DNA of 32,020 nucleotides from a virus. Positions within the stretch are counted from its first letter, which is position 1. Each line of letters starts with the position of its first letter. A program made the position numbers and the translations under genes. The stretch lies in IMG/VR virus record IMGVR_UViG_3300020457_000044, positions 1-32,020 of that record; one strand, given 5' to 3'. Positions 1 through 8,468 of the stretch are shown in pieces. The notes beneath the pieces are model-generated. The model was not told where the DNA came from and searched no databases. It saw nothing but the letters and a program-made list of their open reading frames with translations.

Positions 1-43
1 ATAACGAAGTAAAACAACAAGCAACATTAGAGGAGTTTTTTGC

Positions 44-823
44 ATGAGAATAGCATTAACCGGATCCCGCGGCTTCATTGGAGGTCGCCTTAGAGAAGTC
101 CTTGAAAACCAAGGACATGAAATTACCGAGTGGGATGTAGAACTTGGTAAAGATATTCATGACTTTCAACTGAATGGTGAAGAATACGTAATTCATCTGG
201 CAGCATTTGCAGATTTAAGAGCATCAATAGATAATGCTCAAGCATTTTGGGATAATAACGTAACACCAACAACACGAATACAAAGAATGTGTTATGAAGC
301 AGGTGTACCACTCATCTATGCATCTTCATCTTGTATTCATAACTGGGCAGCTTCACCTTATGGCATCAGTAAAAAGGTGAATGAAGAAACTGCAATGCCA
401 GGTCAAGTAGGTTTAAGGTTTAGTACAGTGTACGGACCTAACGCCAGAGAGTCAATGCTAGTAGGTAGACTTGTAAGTGGCAACATAAAATATCTTACTA
501 ATCATAAACGTGACTTTATTCATGTTGATGATGTAGTAGGTTTTATTGTATTACTTATGGAAAAGGATTTACACACAGTTGATAGAGCATATGACGTTGG
601 AACAAATAAAGGTGTGTTAGTTTCTGAACTCGGTCAAGCTGTAGGTTATCAAGATCTTCCAGTAGAAGACGGCGATGATTGTGAAGCTGATGATAATACA
701 TTGAATATTGAACCAGCCAAAAAATTAGGTTGGGAACCACAACTTAATGTGTTAGATTACGTTACAGCACAAAAAGAATTGTATCATCAAACAATGACAA
801 TAAACGAAGAGCTACACAGTTGA
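44..823 (+). CDS. NAD-dependent nucleotide-sugar epimerase/dehydratase (extended SDR family)
   Basis: Probable NAD(P)-dependent epimerase or dehydratase acting on a nucleotide sugar. The N-terminus has the Rossmann glycine motif TGSRGFIGG (G7, G10, G13). The SDR active-site pair is Y106 and K110 in SPYGISK, with a run of serines (S94-S96) just before it in the usual place of the catalytic Ser/Thr. At 259 residues it is shorter than most sugar epimerases (about 310-340), so the substrate domain is reduced. A strong Shine-Dalgarno (AGAGGAG) precedes the ATG. Its stop overlaps the TTG start of the methyltransferase gene by 4 bases, so the two are translationally coupled. Similar epimerases occur in marine T4-like phages. 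The substrate cannot be read from the sequence. Confidence 0.85.
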   Translation: MRIALTGSRGFIGGRLREVLENQGHEITEWDVELGKDIHDFQLNGEEYVIHLAAFADLRASIDNAQAFWDNNVTPTTRIQRMCYEAGVPLIYASSSCIHNWAASPYGISKKVNEETAMPGQVGLRFSTVYGPNARESMLVGRLVSGNIKYLTNHKRDFIHVDDVVGFIVLLMEKDLHTVDRAYDVGTNKGVLVSELGQAVGYQDLPVEDGDDCEADDNTLNIEPAKKLGWEPQLNVLDYVTAQKELYHQTMTINEELHS

Positions 824-2016
824 AGTACGCTAGTATAGTTCCATTGATTGGTGGTGAAACGATTGCTATGCAAAATGCATTTGGCAAAAGACCTGAATAT
901 ATATTATCATATGAGGATTTTAATGCAAACGATAACCATCTTGTGGAATACTATAAAAGAGAAGTTCCCTATCATCTTATTCGAGGTGATAGGGTACCTG
1001 ACGTACCTTCTGTCGATGTTATTAATACCGTATGTCCTTGTGCTGGGTTGTCTAGCCTTAATACTTCAGCTTCTTCTAATGCTGGTGCTAACGATTGGAT
1101 GCGCACTTCAGCCACTCATGTCTTGGGTAAACTCAAGCCTCAAGTATTCTGGGGTGAAAATGCACCAAGACTCGCTTCGAAAATGGGAGAGCCAGTCGTT
1201 AGGGATCTTCGAGAAATTGGACAAAACTTCGGATATACTTTCTCACTGTATAAAACAAAGTCTATCCTTCATGGACTCGGACAAGTAAGAGACAGAGCAT
1301 TTTATTTTTTCTGGAAGGGCGAAAAGGTACCACAATTTGAATATATAACTAGAGAGCATGAAAAAATTGAGGAAACGATTCGTTCCGTGAAACGGGATCC
1401 AGATGATCCAATGTCAGTCCTTGTAAAATTAAGTGCTCCTACGGAAGACCCGTTCTATAAGTACGTTCTCAATGAGATTGAGGGCGGTATCAGTCATAAT
1501 GACTTTCAAAACAAAATTAAAAAAAGCACTGATGTAAAACTTTATATTGAAGATCACAATATAAGTTATGACAAAGTTGCTGATTGGATGGACAAGCACG
1601 GCTTTGAAAAAGAAGCAACAAGGTGTAGGACCATGCATGCTAAGCTTGAATCAGGCGGGAATATTATGAGAAGAGGTGTTTATATTCCTAAAGATTATAT
1701 TGGTGCATTTGTAGGTAGCACACCAACATGTCTTACACATCCTGATGAAGATAGATATTTAACAATAAGAGAATGCTTGCACATTATGGGATTACCTGAT
1801 GATTTCATATTGCAAGGTGGATTAAAAAATCTTAATCATATTTGTCAAAACGTACCAGTGACTACAGCACAAGATATGGCTGAACACGTACTGAAGTTTT
1901 GCGATGGAAGATTAAGTAACCGTATGATTGACACACCTTTTATGGTTCAGTGCAACAAATCTAAATCATACGATTATGAAAAAAGTGTTGTACAACTTGA
2001 CCAATTTATGGTATAA
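820..2016 (+). CDS. DNA cytosine-C5 methyltransferase-like protein
   Basis: Transfers a methyl group to cytosine in DNA if active. Motif IV is present as CPCAG with candidate nucleophile C74. Motif VI appears as ENAPR (113-117) and motif VIII as QVRDR (155-159). Motif IX/X-like segments are YLTIRECLHIMGLPDDF from residue 313 and QNVPV near 343. Length (398) is normal for the family. The start is TTG inside the epimerase stop. A later ATG at 868 would cut into the conserved N-terminal part, so TTG is preferred. The motif I FxxGxGG is degenerate (VPLIGGETIA), which leaves some doubt about SAM binding. Likely role: modification of phage or host DNA against restriction. No partner restriction gene is adjacent. 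Confidence 0.75.
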   Translation: MKYASIVPLIGGETIAMQNAFGKRPEYILSYEDFNANDNHLVEYYKREVPYHLIRGDRVPDVPSVDVINTVCPCAGLSSLNTSASSNAGANDWMRTSATHVLGKLKPQVFWGENAPRLASKMGEPVVRDLREIGQNFGYTFSLYKTKSILHGLGQVRDRAFYFFWKGEKVPQFEYITREHEKIEETIRSVKRDPDDPMSVLVKLSAPTEDPFYKYVLNEIEGGISHNDFQNKIKKSTDVKLYIEDHNISYDKVADWMDKHGFEKEATRCRTMHAKLESGGNIMRRGVYIPKDYIGAFVGSTPTCLTHPDEDRYLTIRECLHIMGLPDDFILQGGLKNLNHICQNVPVTTAQDMAEHVLKFCDGRLSNRMIDTPFMVQCNKSKSYDYEKSVVQLDQFMV

Positions 2017-2017
2017 T
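1989..2017 (+). promoter_or_regulatory. Sigma-70-type promoter of uvsX
   Basis: TGTACA, a 17-base spacer ending in TGG, then TATAAT (2012-2017). The same TGTACA-N17-TAKAAT form with an extended -10 TG is found at 20967 and 30909. It overlaps the end of the methyltransferase gene. Expected transcript start is about 2024, just before the AGGAG of uvsX. Confidence 0.75.
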
Positions 2018-2037
2018 ATAATTTTAGGAGATAATGA

Positions 2038-3069
2038 ATGTCAATAATGGATAAACTAAAAAAGAACTCAAAGATTAAGGAAACAGCTATCCTTAGTAAA
2101 TCGCAGTTCTTCCGTGACAAAGATTTTGTCACAACCGATGTTCCAATGATTAATGTTGCTTTAGCTGGTGATGTTGAAGGCGGACTAAGTTCAGGCCTTA
2201 CTGTTTTGGCTGGTGCATCTAAACACTTTAAAACTTCATTCGCATTGAAAATAGCGAGTGCATATATGAGAAAACACCCAGAATCTGTTATGTTATTTTA
2301 TGATTCTGAGTTTGGTTCTCCACAACAATACTTTGAAACATTTGGTATTGATATTGATAGAGTACTACATACACCTATCACAGATGTTGAAAAATTAAAA
2401 TTTGATTTGGTAGGTCAATTAGAAAACTTAGAAAGAGATGATAAGGTCATTATTGTAATTGACTCTATCGGTAACCTCGCATCAAAGAAAGAAATGGAAG
2501 ATGCATTGAATGAAAAGTCAGTTGCTGATATGTCACGAGCAAAAGCACTGAAAGGTTTGTTTAGAATGGTTACACCATATCTTACTATGAAAAACATTCC
2601 TCTTCTTGCTGTTAACCACACTTATAAAGAAATTGGTTTGTTTCCAAAAGATATTGTCGGTGGTGGTACAGGTATCTACTACAGCGCTGATAATATTTGG
2701 ATCATTGGTAGACAACAGGATAAAGTTGGTACAGAAATCAAAGGTTATCACTTTGTCATTAATGTTGAAAAATCAAGGTTTGTACGTGAAAAGTCAAAGA
2801 TTCCTATTTCAGTTTCATGGGAAGGTGGCATCCAAAAATGGTCAGGTCTTCTTGATGTAGCTATGGGTGGTGGATATGTAACTAAACCTTCTCCAGGCTG
2901 GTACCAACGAACAGGTGAAGAAAATAAAGTAAGAGTTGGAGAGACACTTACCGAAGAGTTTTGGAAACCTATCTTTGAAACTACAGACTTTAAAGAATAT
3001 ATAAAGAAAAACTATCAGATTGGTTCTGTAGTGAATATGGAAGATTACAAAGATGATATCGGAGAATGA
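2038..3069 (+). CDS. uvsX: UvsX RecA-like recombinase
   Basis: Strand-exchange ATPase of T4-like phages, acting in recombination-dependent replication and repair. The Walker A loop is GASKHFKT (59-66), resembling the UvsX form rather than the GPESSGKT of bacterial RecA. Walker B is VIIVIDS (D142). A later segment with NHTYKEIG resembles the RecA-core loop around the ATP sensor. Length 343 is close to T4 UvsX. The start is the ATG 8 bases after AGGAG. The next gene overlaps its end and the helicase follows, as in the T4 order uvsX-40-41. Its own promoter lies at 1989-2017. Confidence 0.93.
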   Translation: MSIMDKLKKNSKIKETAILSKSQFFRDKDFVTTDVPMINVALAGDVEGGLSSGLTVLAGASKHFKTSFALKIASAYMRKHPESVMLFYDSEFGSPQQYFETFGIDIDRVLHTPITDVEKLKFDLVGQLENLERDDKVIIVIDSIGNLASKKEMEDALNEKSVADMSRAKALKGLFRMVTPYLTMKNIPLLAVNHTYKEIGLFPKDIVGGGTGIYYSADNIWIIGRQQDKVGTEIKGYHFVINVEKSRFVREKSKIPISVSWEGGIQKWSGLLDVAMGGGYVTKPSPGWYQRTGEENKVRVGETLTEEFWKPIFETTDFKEYIKKNYQIGSVVNMEDYKDDIGE

Positions 3070-3385
3070 TTATACATTCATGGACAATGAAAAGTTCCCT
3101 GAACATCATTGCATAAGAATAAAAACAGGCATATATAAAGATGTTATATATGCTTATGGAAAAGTAAAAGCAGTTGTTGAAAGCAATGATGATATTGCAA
3201 GACTTGATTTTAAATATCAAATAATTGAAAACCCAACAGACATGAAACTAGATAATGATCCAGACTTTGGTAATCATATTGGTGCTATTCTCCAGCACTG
3301 TATGACTGAGGCTGTTGAATCGGGCAACTATAGGATAGGTGATGGAACCAAACATACAAACGACAATTCTAAGAAACTTAATTAA
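3053..3385 (+). CDS. Small protein between uvsX and the gp41 helicase
   Basis: Not recognised by sequence: 110 residues, acidic to neutral, with no signal peptide or membrane segment. Its place between uvsX and the helicase is that of T4 gene 40 (a protein of similar size), but only position supports this. The start at 3053 has GGAAG nine bases upstream and overlaps uvsX by 17 bases. An ATG at 3080 is an alternative. The 3' end overlaps the helicase start by about 44 bases. Confidence 0.7.
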   Translation: MISENDYTFMDNEKFPEHHCIRIKTGIYKDVIYAYGKVKAVVESNDDIARLDFKYQIIENPTDMKLDNDPDFGNHIGAILQHCMTEAVESGNYRIGDGTKHTNDNSKKLN

Positions 3386-4709
3386 TGATGAAGATTATAC
3401 TCGATCAGTAATTCCATTTCTTAAGAAAGAATATTTTGAAAACAATCATAGAGTTGTATTTGACTCTGTGGTTGAGTTCGTTGACAAATACAACAAGCTT
3501 CCAACTCAAGAAGCATTATCAATTGAGTTAACTAATGCAAATATAAAAGACGGTCCTGGTGTTTCTGAAGTACTTGGCCAAGTGTTTACACCTAAAGAAG
3601 TAAATGAAGAATGGTTGCTTCATGAAACTGAAAAGTGGTGTCAGGATAGAAGTATCTATCTTGCCATTATGGAATCAATAAACATTATTGATGGTAAACA
3701 TAACACATTGAAAAAGGATGCACTGCCACAACTTTTATCGGACGCTCTTGGTGTTTGTTTTGACACTAATGTAGGTCATGACTATATTGATAATTCAGAT
3801 GAAAGGTTTGAATTTTATCATAAGGTTGAAGATAGGATTCCATTTGATCTTGAATACTTCAATAAAATTACTAAAGATGGTATACCAAACAAAACATTGA
3901 ATGTTGCACTTGCTGGCACAGGTGTAGGTAAATCTTTGTTTATGTGTCATCATGCAGCTTCAGTACTTACACTCGGTAAGAATGTTTTGTATATTACTTT
4001 GGAAATGGCTGAAGAAAGAATAGCAGAAAGAATTGATGCTAACCTCATGAATATACCTATTGATCAACTTCATGCATTATCCAAAACTATGTTTGAAGAT
4101 AAGATTACTAAGATAGCTCAAAAGAATGTAGGTAAACTAATCATTAAGGAATATCCAACAGGTGCTGCTCATTCAGGTCACTTCCGTGCATTACTTAATG
4201 AATTAAAACTTAAAAGAAACTTTACACCAGATATAATCTTTATTGATTATCTTAATATATGTTCAAGCTCTAGAATGAAAGGATTAGGCGGTGCAATCAA
4301 TACATACTCTTACGTTAAAGCAATTGCTGAAGAATTACGCGGTCTTGCGGTTGAGTTCAACTTACCGGTCGTCACTGCAACGCAAACGACTCGTTCAGGT
4401 TATTCTAACTCGGATGTTGGGCTTGAAGATACATCCGAATCTTTTGGATTACCCGCTACCGCGGATCTAATGTTTGCCTTAGTTACTACCGAAGAACTTG
4501 ATAAACTCGGCCAGATGATGGTTAAGCAATTAAAGAACAGATATAATGATCCAAGTAAAACTAAAAGGTTTATTATTGGTGTAGATAGATCTCGTATGAA
4601 ACTATATGATGTTGAGGAAAATGCTCAGACTCTCACCGATGATACACCAGTGTTTGATAATACTAAATCAGGTGAAGACATGAAGGATTTTTCAGGGTTT
4701 AAAATGTAA
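3342..4709 (+). CDS. 41: gp41-type replicative DNA helicase (DnaB family)
   Basis: Hexameric 5'-3' helicase of the phage replisome. The RecA-like ATPase core has Walker A GTGVGKS (193-199, counted from the upstream GTG). Walker B is in PDIIFIDYLNI near residue 300, and ATQTTRSG supplies the DnaB sensor glutamine. The N-terminal half resembles the DnaB/gp41 N-domain (FLKKEYFENNHRVVF). Total length of 455-456 matches gp41 (about 475). A GTG at 3339 directly precedes the ATG at 3342. The ATG is chosen because AGGAT lies at good spacing. The gene ends one base before the first copy of the operator-terminator-promoter module. Confidence 0.92.
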   Translation: MEPNIQTTILRNLINDEDYTRSVIPFLKKEYFENNHRVVFDSVVEFVDKYNKLPTQEALSIELTNANIKDGPGVSEVLGQVFTPKEVNEEWLLHETEKWCQDRSIYLAIMESINIIDGKHNTLKKDALPQLLSDALGVCFDTNVGHDYIDNSDERFEFYHKVEDRIPFDLEYFNKITKDGIPNKTLNVALAGTGVGKSLFMCHHAASVLTLGKNVLYITLEMAEERIAERIDANLMNIPIDQLHALSKTMFEDKITKIAQKNVGKLIIKEYPTGAAHSGHFRALLNELKLKRNFTPDIIFIDYLNICSSSRMKGLGGAINTYSYVKAIAEELRGLAVEFNLPVVTATQTTRSGYSNSDVGLEDTSESFGLPATADLMFALVTTEELDKLGQMMVKQLKNRYNDPSKTKRFIIGVDRSRMKLYDVEENAQTLTDDTPVFDNTKSGEDMKDFSGFKM

Positions 4710-4710
4710 T

Positions 4711-4728
4711 TGTGATATAAATGTCACA
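4711..4728. promoter_or_regulatory. 18-bp palindromic operator-like element, copy 1
   Basis: TGTGATATAAATGTCACA lies directly after the helicase stop. The half-sites TGTGA and TCACA are 8 bases apart, two more than the CRP consensus. The identical 18-mer occurs in inverted orientation at 27412-27429, and a two-mismatch copy is at 30854-30871. Reuse in both orientations suggests a dimeric DNA-binding protein rather than an RNA hairpin. Confidence 0.6.
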
Positions 4729-4752
4729 GTATTTGGATAAAATGCAAAAAAG

Positions 4753-4774
4753 TGCAGCTAGGCTGCATTTTTTT
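4753..4774 (+). terminator. Rho-independent terminator, copy 1
   Basis: The stem TGCAGC-TAG-GCTGCA is followed by seven T, with a run of A before it. It ends the uvsX-helicase transcript just ahead of a new promoter. The same hairpin is repeated at 27444. Confidence 0.85.
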
Positions 4775-4775
4775 G

Positions 4776-4804
4776 TTTACAAACCCGGAAAAACTGTATA
4801 TACT
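4776..4804 (+). promoter_or_regulatory. Sigma-70-type promoter, module copy 1
   Basis: TTTACA, 17 bases, TATACT. It starts two bases after the terminator T-run and drives the small-gene group from 4843. The spacing and leader (a run of A, then GATGGAGAA) match the copies at 27467 and 30909. Confidence 0.75.
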
Positions 4805-4842
4805 AGATATATAAGGTAAAAAAAATAATGATGGAGAAAATT

Positions 4843-5076
4843 ATGGAAACAATCTTTATAAATGCTGAAAGAGGCGGAATCTCAATAGATTTAGGACCAG
4901 GTAATAGAATAGGTCTTGCAAAAACACCTGAAACTTTAAATAAGCTTATCAATGATAATAATCTTCAAGGTGAAGTTGCTTTTACAAGTTCAATGGATTT
5001 TGCAGATGAGTATGGATTCAAAAATGGCGATGGTGCTAGAATCCTTTGGAATAAAACTATGGAATTGAGAGGTTAA
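4843..5076 (+). CDS. Small protein of unknown function (first gene after module 1)
   Basis: Not recognised: 77 residues, acidic, probably soluble. The ATG at 4843 is chosen because GATGGAG lies 6 bases upstream, the same leader that precedes the genes at 27537 and 30971. An in-frame ATG at 4828 lies before that ribosome site and has none of its own. As the first gene after a host-type promoter it is a candidate early gene. Confidence 0.7.
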   Translation: METIFINAERGGISIDLGPGNRIGLAKTPETLNKLINDNNLQGEVAFTSSMDFADEYGFKNGDGARILWNKTMELRG

Positions 5077-5078
5077 TT

Positions 5079-5432
5079 ATGGAACAGCTAGAATTATTCA
5101 AAAAATCATGGGGAGTCCACGAAGGATTCGAAAAACTTCAATCAGCTCTTGATGAGCGTATACCTGGATCAGGTAGCGTACCAAGTCCTCGTTCAACTAA
5201 CAAGCATCTTGAAAAATTCAGAGTTGCTTCTAACTTGGCTTACGATCTTTTCAACAATGGTCTTATGAATAGAAGATCTCGATTCGGTCAATTCTTTGGT
5301 TGGGTTCCACACTCACAAAGAGGTGGTTACTACTACCGCGATCACGATTGGAGAAGGTTTGAAGAAAAACTTGAACCAGTTATAACTCAACTTATGCAGG
5401 CAGCTGCTAAAGAACAAGGAATAAAAATATGA
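5079..5432 (+). CDS. Conserved-looking phage protein, unknown function
   Basis: 117 residues with a basic, aromatic-rich middle (RSRFGQFFGWVPHSQRGGYYYRD). No domain recognised. It follows the previous gene by 2 bases with GAGAGG as the ribosome site. Its stop overlaps the next ATG as ATGA. Confidence 0.75.
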   Translation: MEQLELFKKSWGVHEGFEKLQSALDERIPGSGSVPSPRSTNKHLEKFRVASNLAYDLFNNGLMNRRSRFGQFFGWVPHSQRGGYYYRDHDWRRFEEKLEPVITQLMQAAAKEQGIKI

Positions 5433-5584
5433 CTATGAAACTTTGGATATCAGAAATCTTTACATTCCTAATCCTTGCAGTTTTTGCATTCGGTTGGATA
5501 GACACTCTTTGGATCTTCGGTGTAGAAGATAGCAAAACGTACACATGGTGGTACTTAATGCAATACTTAGGAAACTTATCATGA
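5429..5584 (+). CDS. Small single-pass membrane protein
   Basis: 51 codons giving a protein beginning MTMKLWISEIFTFLILAVFA. There is one hydrophobic segment (about 6-24) and a Trp/Tyr-rich tail. It is coupled to its neighbours by ATGA overlaps at both ends, which strongly supports translation despite its size. Function unknown; such small membrane proteins are common early phage products. Confidence 0.65.
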   Translation: MTMKLWISEIFTFLILAVFAFGWIDTLWIFGVEDSKTYTWWYLMQYLGNLS

Positions 5585-5802
5585 TGGTATATTGCGATAA
5601 GATAGCGGATACAGTTCGCAAAGCATTACTGAAATATGATTCAGATGGAATCATAGGACCAGTTGAAGGTATCAAATCAGACCTGCATCCAAAAGGCGGT
5701 TGGTTTGTATCACCTAAGAAGACAATTGAATTATACGATATGAACGGCAAAAAATATGTTATTACAATAGAGGAGAAGCTTGATGCCAATGACAATAGTT
5801 GA
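5581..5802 (+). CDS. Small protein of unknown function
   Basis: 73 residues from the ATG at 5581, which overlaps the previous stop. An upstream in-frame GTG would run back into the membrane-protein gene and is not preferred. The C-terminal half reads as a small beta-rich domain (GGWFVSPKKTIELYDMNGKK). No family recognised. Confidence 0.65.
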   Translation: MMVYCDKIADTVRKALLKYDSDGIIGPVEGIKSDLHPKGGWFVSPKKTIELYDMNGKKYVITIEEKLDANDNS

Positions 5803-6082
5803 TTATAAAAATTATACAAATAAAATCGGTACTTTCTACAAGAATAGTAAAGAAGACATGGAACTTCTTGCTAATCTTAGGAGAATGGTTACTAACCTTA
5901 ATAAAGATTTAAGGGACGCTAATAAGGACTATCAGTTTTATGTTAAATGCCAAGGACGTCTTGGTAAAAATAATCCTAATGCTCCAAAGTACAGAAACGG
6001 CGGTTATTACGGACCGGCAGCCGGTTCAATAAGATTACCTGATGCCGAAAGATTGGATGCATATATCTACAGGCGTAGGTAA
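5783..6082 (+). CDS. Small basic protein of unknown function
   Basis: 99 residues from the ATG at 5783, with AGAGGAG about 8 bases upstream. A TTG one codon earlier is less likely. It has a helical N-terminal half and a Gly/Tyr/Arg-rich C-terminal part (GGYYGPAAGS, ending IYRRR). It overlaps the gene before and shares TAATG with the peptidase-like gene after. Confidence 0.7.
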   Translation: MPMTIVDYKNYTNKIGTFYKNSKEDMELLANLRRMVTNLNKDLRDANKDYQFYVKCQGRLGKNNPNAPKYRNGGYYGPAAGSIRLPDAERLDAYIYRRR

Positions 6083-6459
6083 TGATTTATTTTGAAATTA
6101 TCGGTGGATCTAAATCAGAAAAGCAACTCGTTGAGAATGCTTTCTGGTTTGCGTTGAAAGAACTGATGCCTCGTAAAAAGAACCTTGATGTTTTATTTTC
6201 GTTAGTAAAAATGAAAGGAACACAGGGTTTTCAGGTTATGATTGAAAAGACTTTTCATGAAATAGAATTAAAAAAAGGTATGAGTAAAGACGATTTGATT
6301 ACTGCTGTATTTCATGAAATGGTGCATGTCCGTCAGTCAGAACGTGGTGAAGAAATGGATTTTAGTTTAAATTATTTAGATAGACCATTTGAAATTGAAG
6401 CTTATAAACTTCAAGAGTCAATGTTGAAAAAGTATAAATATATTAATGATACAGTTTAA
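6082..6459 (+). CDS. HExxH zinc metallopeptidase-like protein
   Basis: 125 residues with HEMVH (H78, E79, H82) and a glutamate-rich PFEIEAYK 20 residues later. E104 or E106 could be the third zinc ligand, the pattern of gluzincins and SprT-like proteins. There is no signal peptide, so it should act in the cytoplasm. It is too short for more than a minimal catalytic core. Its start shares the TAATG of the previous gene and its 3' end overlaps the capsid-tagged nuclease-like gene. It could be an enzyme or a degenerate fold. Substrate unknown. Confidence 0.6.
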   Translation: MIYFEIIGGSKSEKQLVENAFWFALKELMPRKKNLDVLFSLVKMKGTQGFQVMIEKTFHEIELKKGMSKDDLITAVFHEMVHVRQSERGEEMDFSLNYLDRPFEIEAYKLQESMLKKYKYINDTV

Positions 6460-7816
6460 AACATTTTTGGAGGAAGGCATGAGACCATTATCTCCTGCTG
6501 AGTGGGATAAACCTAACTCGCAGACAAATGAGCCTCGTCTCTCAATCCTCAAAAGACTTATTCAACAAAAGGCAGATATAGTTACCATTGATAACGAAAC
6601 AATCAAGCTAGCTGATGATGAAAAGAACTACGGTTCAATAAAAGATTTTGAAGACAATCCGGGAAAAGCTTTTACTTTATATAAAACAAATGGTGATATG
6701 ATTTCAAGCTCAAAGATTGCAAAATCACCAGTCTTTGGAGGAGGTAAAGGATCAGGCGGAGGAACAGAAAATACAGCATTTGCAGAAACACAACAGTGCT
6801 ATTATCTTGCTGCAATGTTAAAATATAAAAATCAACCAATAGAATACTATACACCGGAAATATTGGAAAAAACAAGAGGTAGAGCTTCAACAGGTAAAAC
6901 TACTTTGGAACAAACATTTGAAGAACTCGATGCAAGCTGGGGTGTATCAGCATACATATCTGGACAGATATTGATTAGGCAAGGATATGTAACTACTAAA
7001 CACACATTCCATAGAGATTCTCCAGAAATGCAATACATCTATAAAGCAAAAGATACTGCATTTAAAAATTCTGGATTAGGAAAACTAAAAGATGATAAAT
7101 GGAATCCTGGTGATATATGGGCTATTGAAGACGGATTGGATTTAAAGAAAGAATTAGATGTAACTTCAGTATCTGCTTTAAATCTTTCAATTAAGAAGTT
7201 ATTGGATTCAAGAAAATTAGTTCCAATATCATTGAAAAAAGTAAAGAAGAAAGCAAAAATCATAACACAAACACCAGCAAGATCAGATTCACCTGCTTAC
7301 ACTCTTGATAAGATACTACTTCAAAGTGGAAGAGGAAACTTCTGGTCTAATAAGATGGCAACCATATTGTTTAAACCAGATGGAAAAATGGATATCCGTG
7401 CTAATGCACCTTTGGCTGCATCTAAGTTTGAAATAGTTCAAAAGGCAGCAAGGGCTGGTGGTGCAGGTTGGACGGTGTTTATGGATTTTGCAAAAAGATA
7501 TATGAATGAAACTGTTCCGCCTTATACATCTATAAAAGCTCAAGGTCTTAAAATGGCAAAGGGTGATAAGAAGGAAATAGGATTATTTAAAAAGTACGCT
7601 GCTAAAGTAGATAGAACTTCTGAAAGGAATTTTGAAGCAGAACTTGCTAAGAAAGATAAGATTTGGATTGTTGCAAAGTATGCAGCAACATATGCATCAT
7701 ACTTATTAATTACTAATAAGGGAAAAAGAGCCAATAGTGTTATAAACGCTATTGTTAATTACGCAGCATCAACTTCAGAAGATGCATGCATTCACATAGT
7801 AGTAAAGGAAGGTTAA
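6446..7816 (+). CDS. Putative PD-(D/E)XK-type nuclease with T4 capsid-targeting-like N-terminus
   Basis: 456 residues beginning MIQFKTFLEEGMRP, which resembles the cleavable propeptide of T4 internal head proteins (LEE fits the L/I-x-E cleavage rule). The core has a Gly-rich segment followed by TENTAFAETQQ (E114), then WNPGDIW (D223), then VPISLKK (K264). E, D and SLK in this order fit a restriction-endonuclease-like active site with SxK for the usual ExK. I infer nuclease activity; the fold is not proven. If packaged and cleaved, it would enter the host with the DNA. It is the first gene of the tagged block and overlaps the peptidase-like gene by 14 bases. Confidence 0.55.
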   Translation: MIQFKTFLEEGMRPLSPAEWDKPNSQTNEPRLSILKRLIQQKADIVTIDNETIKLADDEKNYGSIKDFEDNPGKAFTLYKTNGDMISSSKIAKSPVFGGGKGSGGGTENTAFAETQQCYYLAAMLKYKNQPIEYYTPEILEKTRGRASTGKTTLEQTFEELDASWGVSAYISGQILIRQGYVTTKHTFHRDSPEMQYIYKAKDTAFKNSGLGKLKDDKWNPGDIWAIEDGLDLKKELDVTSVSALNLSIKKLLDSRKLVPISLKKVKKKAKIITQTPARSDSPAYTLDKILLQSGRGNFWSNKMATILFKPDGKMDIRANAPLAASKFEIVQKAARAGGAGWTVFMDFAKRYMNETVPPYTSIKAQGLKMAKGDKKEIGLFKKYAAKVDRTSERNFEAELAKKDKIWIVAKYAATYASYLLITNKGKRANSVINAIVNYAASTSEDACIHIVVKEG

Positions 7817-8055
7817 TGATAGTAGAAACTAATTTTGGTCATAAAGTCGATCCTGAAAGAATGGCTGTTGGTTCAGCTTCGAATATTAATAAAAAAGGTG
7901 CCTTTTTTGTTTTCAGTATTCGAGTGGATAACGATGATGTCCGCGAATATTCTTTTACAGATAGAAATAGAGCAGTGACAATGAGAAAAGTACTTGTTAG
8001 TCATCTGGAACAAAAGATAAGGAAAGAACTATGTATGAATATAAATGTCGCTTAG
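7816..8055 (+). CDS. Small protein of unknown function
   Basis: 79 residues from the ATG sharing TAATG with the preceding stop, with AAGGAAGG as ribosome site. It is mixed alpha/beta with no recognised domain. Its end overlaps the nuclease gene by 25 bases. Confidence 0.7.
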   Translation: MIVETNFGHKVDPERMAVGSASNINKKGAFFVFSIRVDNDDVREYSFTDRNRAVTMRKVLVSHLEQKIRKELCMNINVA

Positions 8056-8468
8056 TCAAAGTAGTTGATGGAGATACAATTGATGTCGACATTGATCTAG
8101 GATTTGATGTATGGCTACAAAAACAAAGAATAAGACTTTACGGTATTGACACACCTGAGTCAAGAACATCAGATGCTGATGAAAAAATATATGGAAACTT
8201 AGCTAAAGACTATTTAACTAAGTGGACTAATTCTGGCGATTTGATTCTTAAAACTTTTAAAGATGATGCAAGAGGAAAATTTGGTAGAATACTCGGTGAG
8301 ATATGGTATGGTAAAGAACACAACATCAATCAGTTGCTTGTAGATAATCATCATGCAGTAAGGTATCATGGCCAGTCAAAAGAAGAGATTGCCGAAGCAC
8401 ATCTACAAAATAGAAAAAAACTCGCAGAACCTCATGTTGTAACAGCTGTGAAAGCATTGGATAACTGA
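8031..8468 (+). CDS. Staphylococcal nuclease-like (SNase) protein
   Basis: Thermonuclease-fold phosphodiesterase of 145 residues. VVDGDTIDVDIDLG gives the calcium aspartates. RIRLYGIDTPESR carries R35, D40, T41 and E43, at almost the same numbers as in the S. aureus enzyme, and FGR supplies the second arginine (R86). All catalytic residues appear intact. No signal peptide is seen, so it is cytoplasmic or packaged. Possible jobs are host DNA breakdown or nucleotide recycling. It sits between two small overlaps and shares TGATG with the ligase-like gene. Confidence 0.85.
   Translation: MYEYKCRLVKVVDGDTIDVDIDLGFDVWLQKQRIRLYGIDTPESRTSDADEKIYGNLAKDYLTKWTNSGDLILKTFKDDARGKFGRILGEIWYGKEHNINQLLVDNHHAVRYHGQSKEEIAEAHLQNRKKLAEPHVVTAVKALDN

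Noticed and set aside
4711-4728. CRP binding site
   Set aside because: The half-sites TGTGA and TCACA match CRP, but the spacing is 8 bases, not 6. Kept only as an operator-like element of unknown binder.
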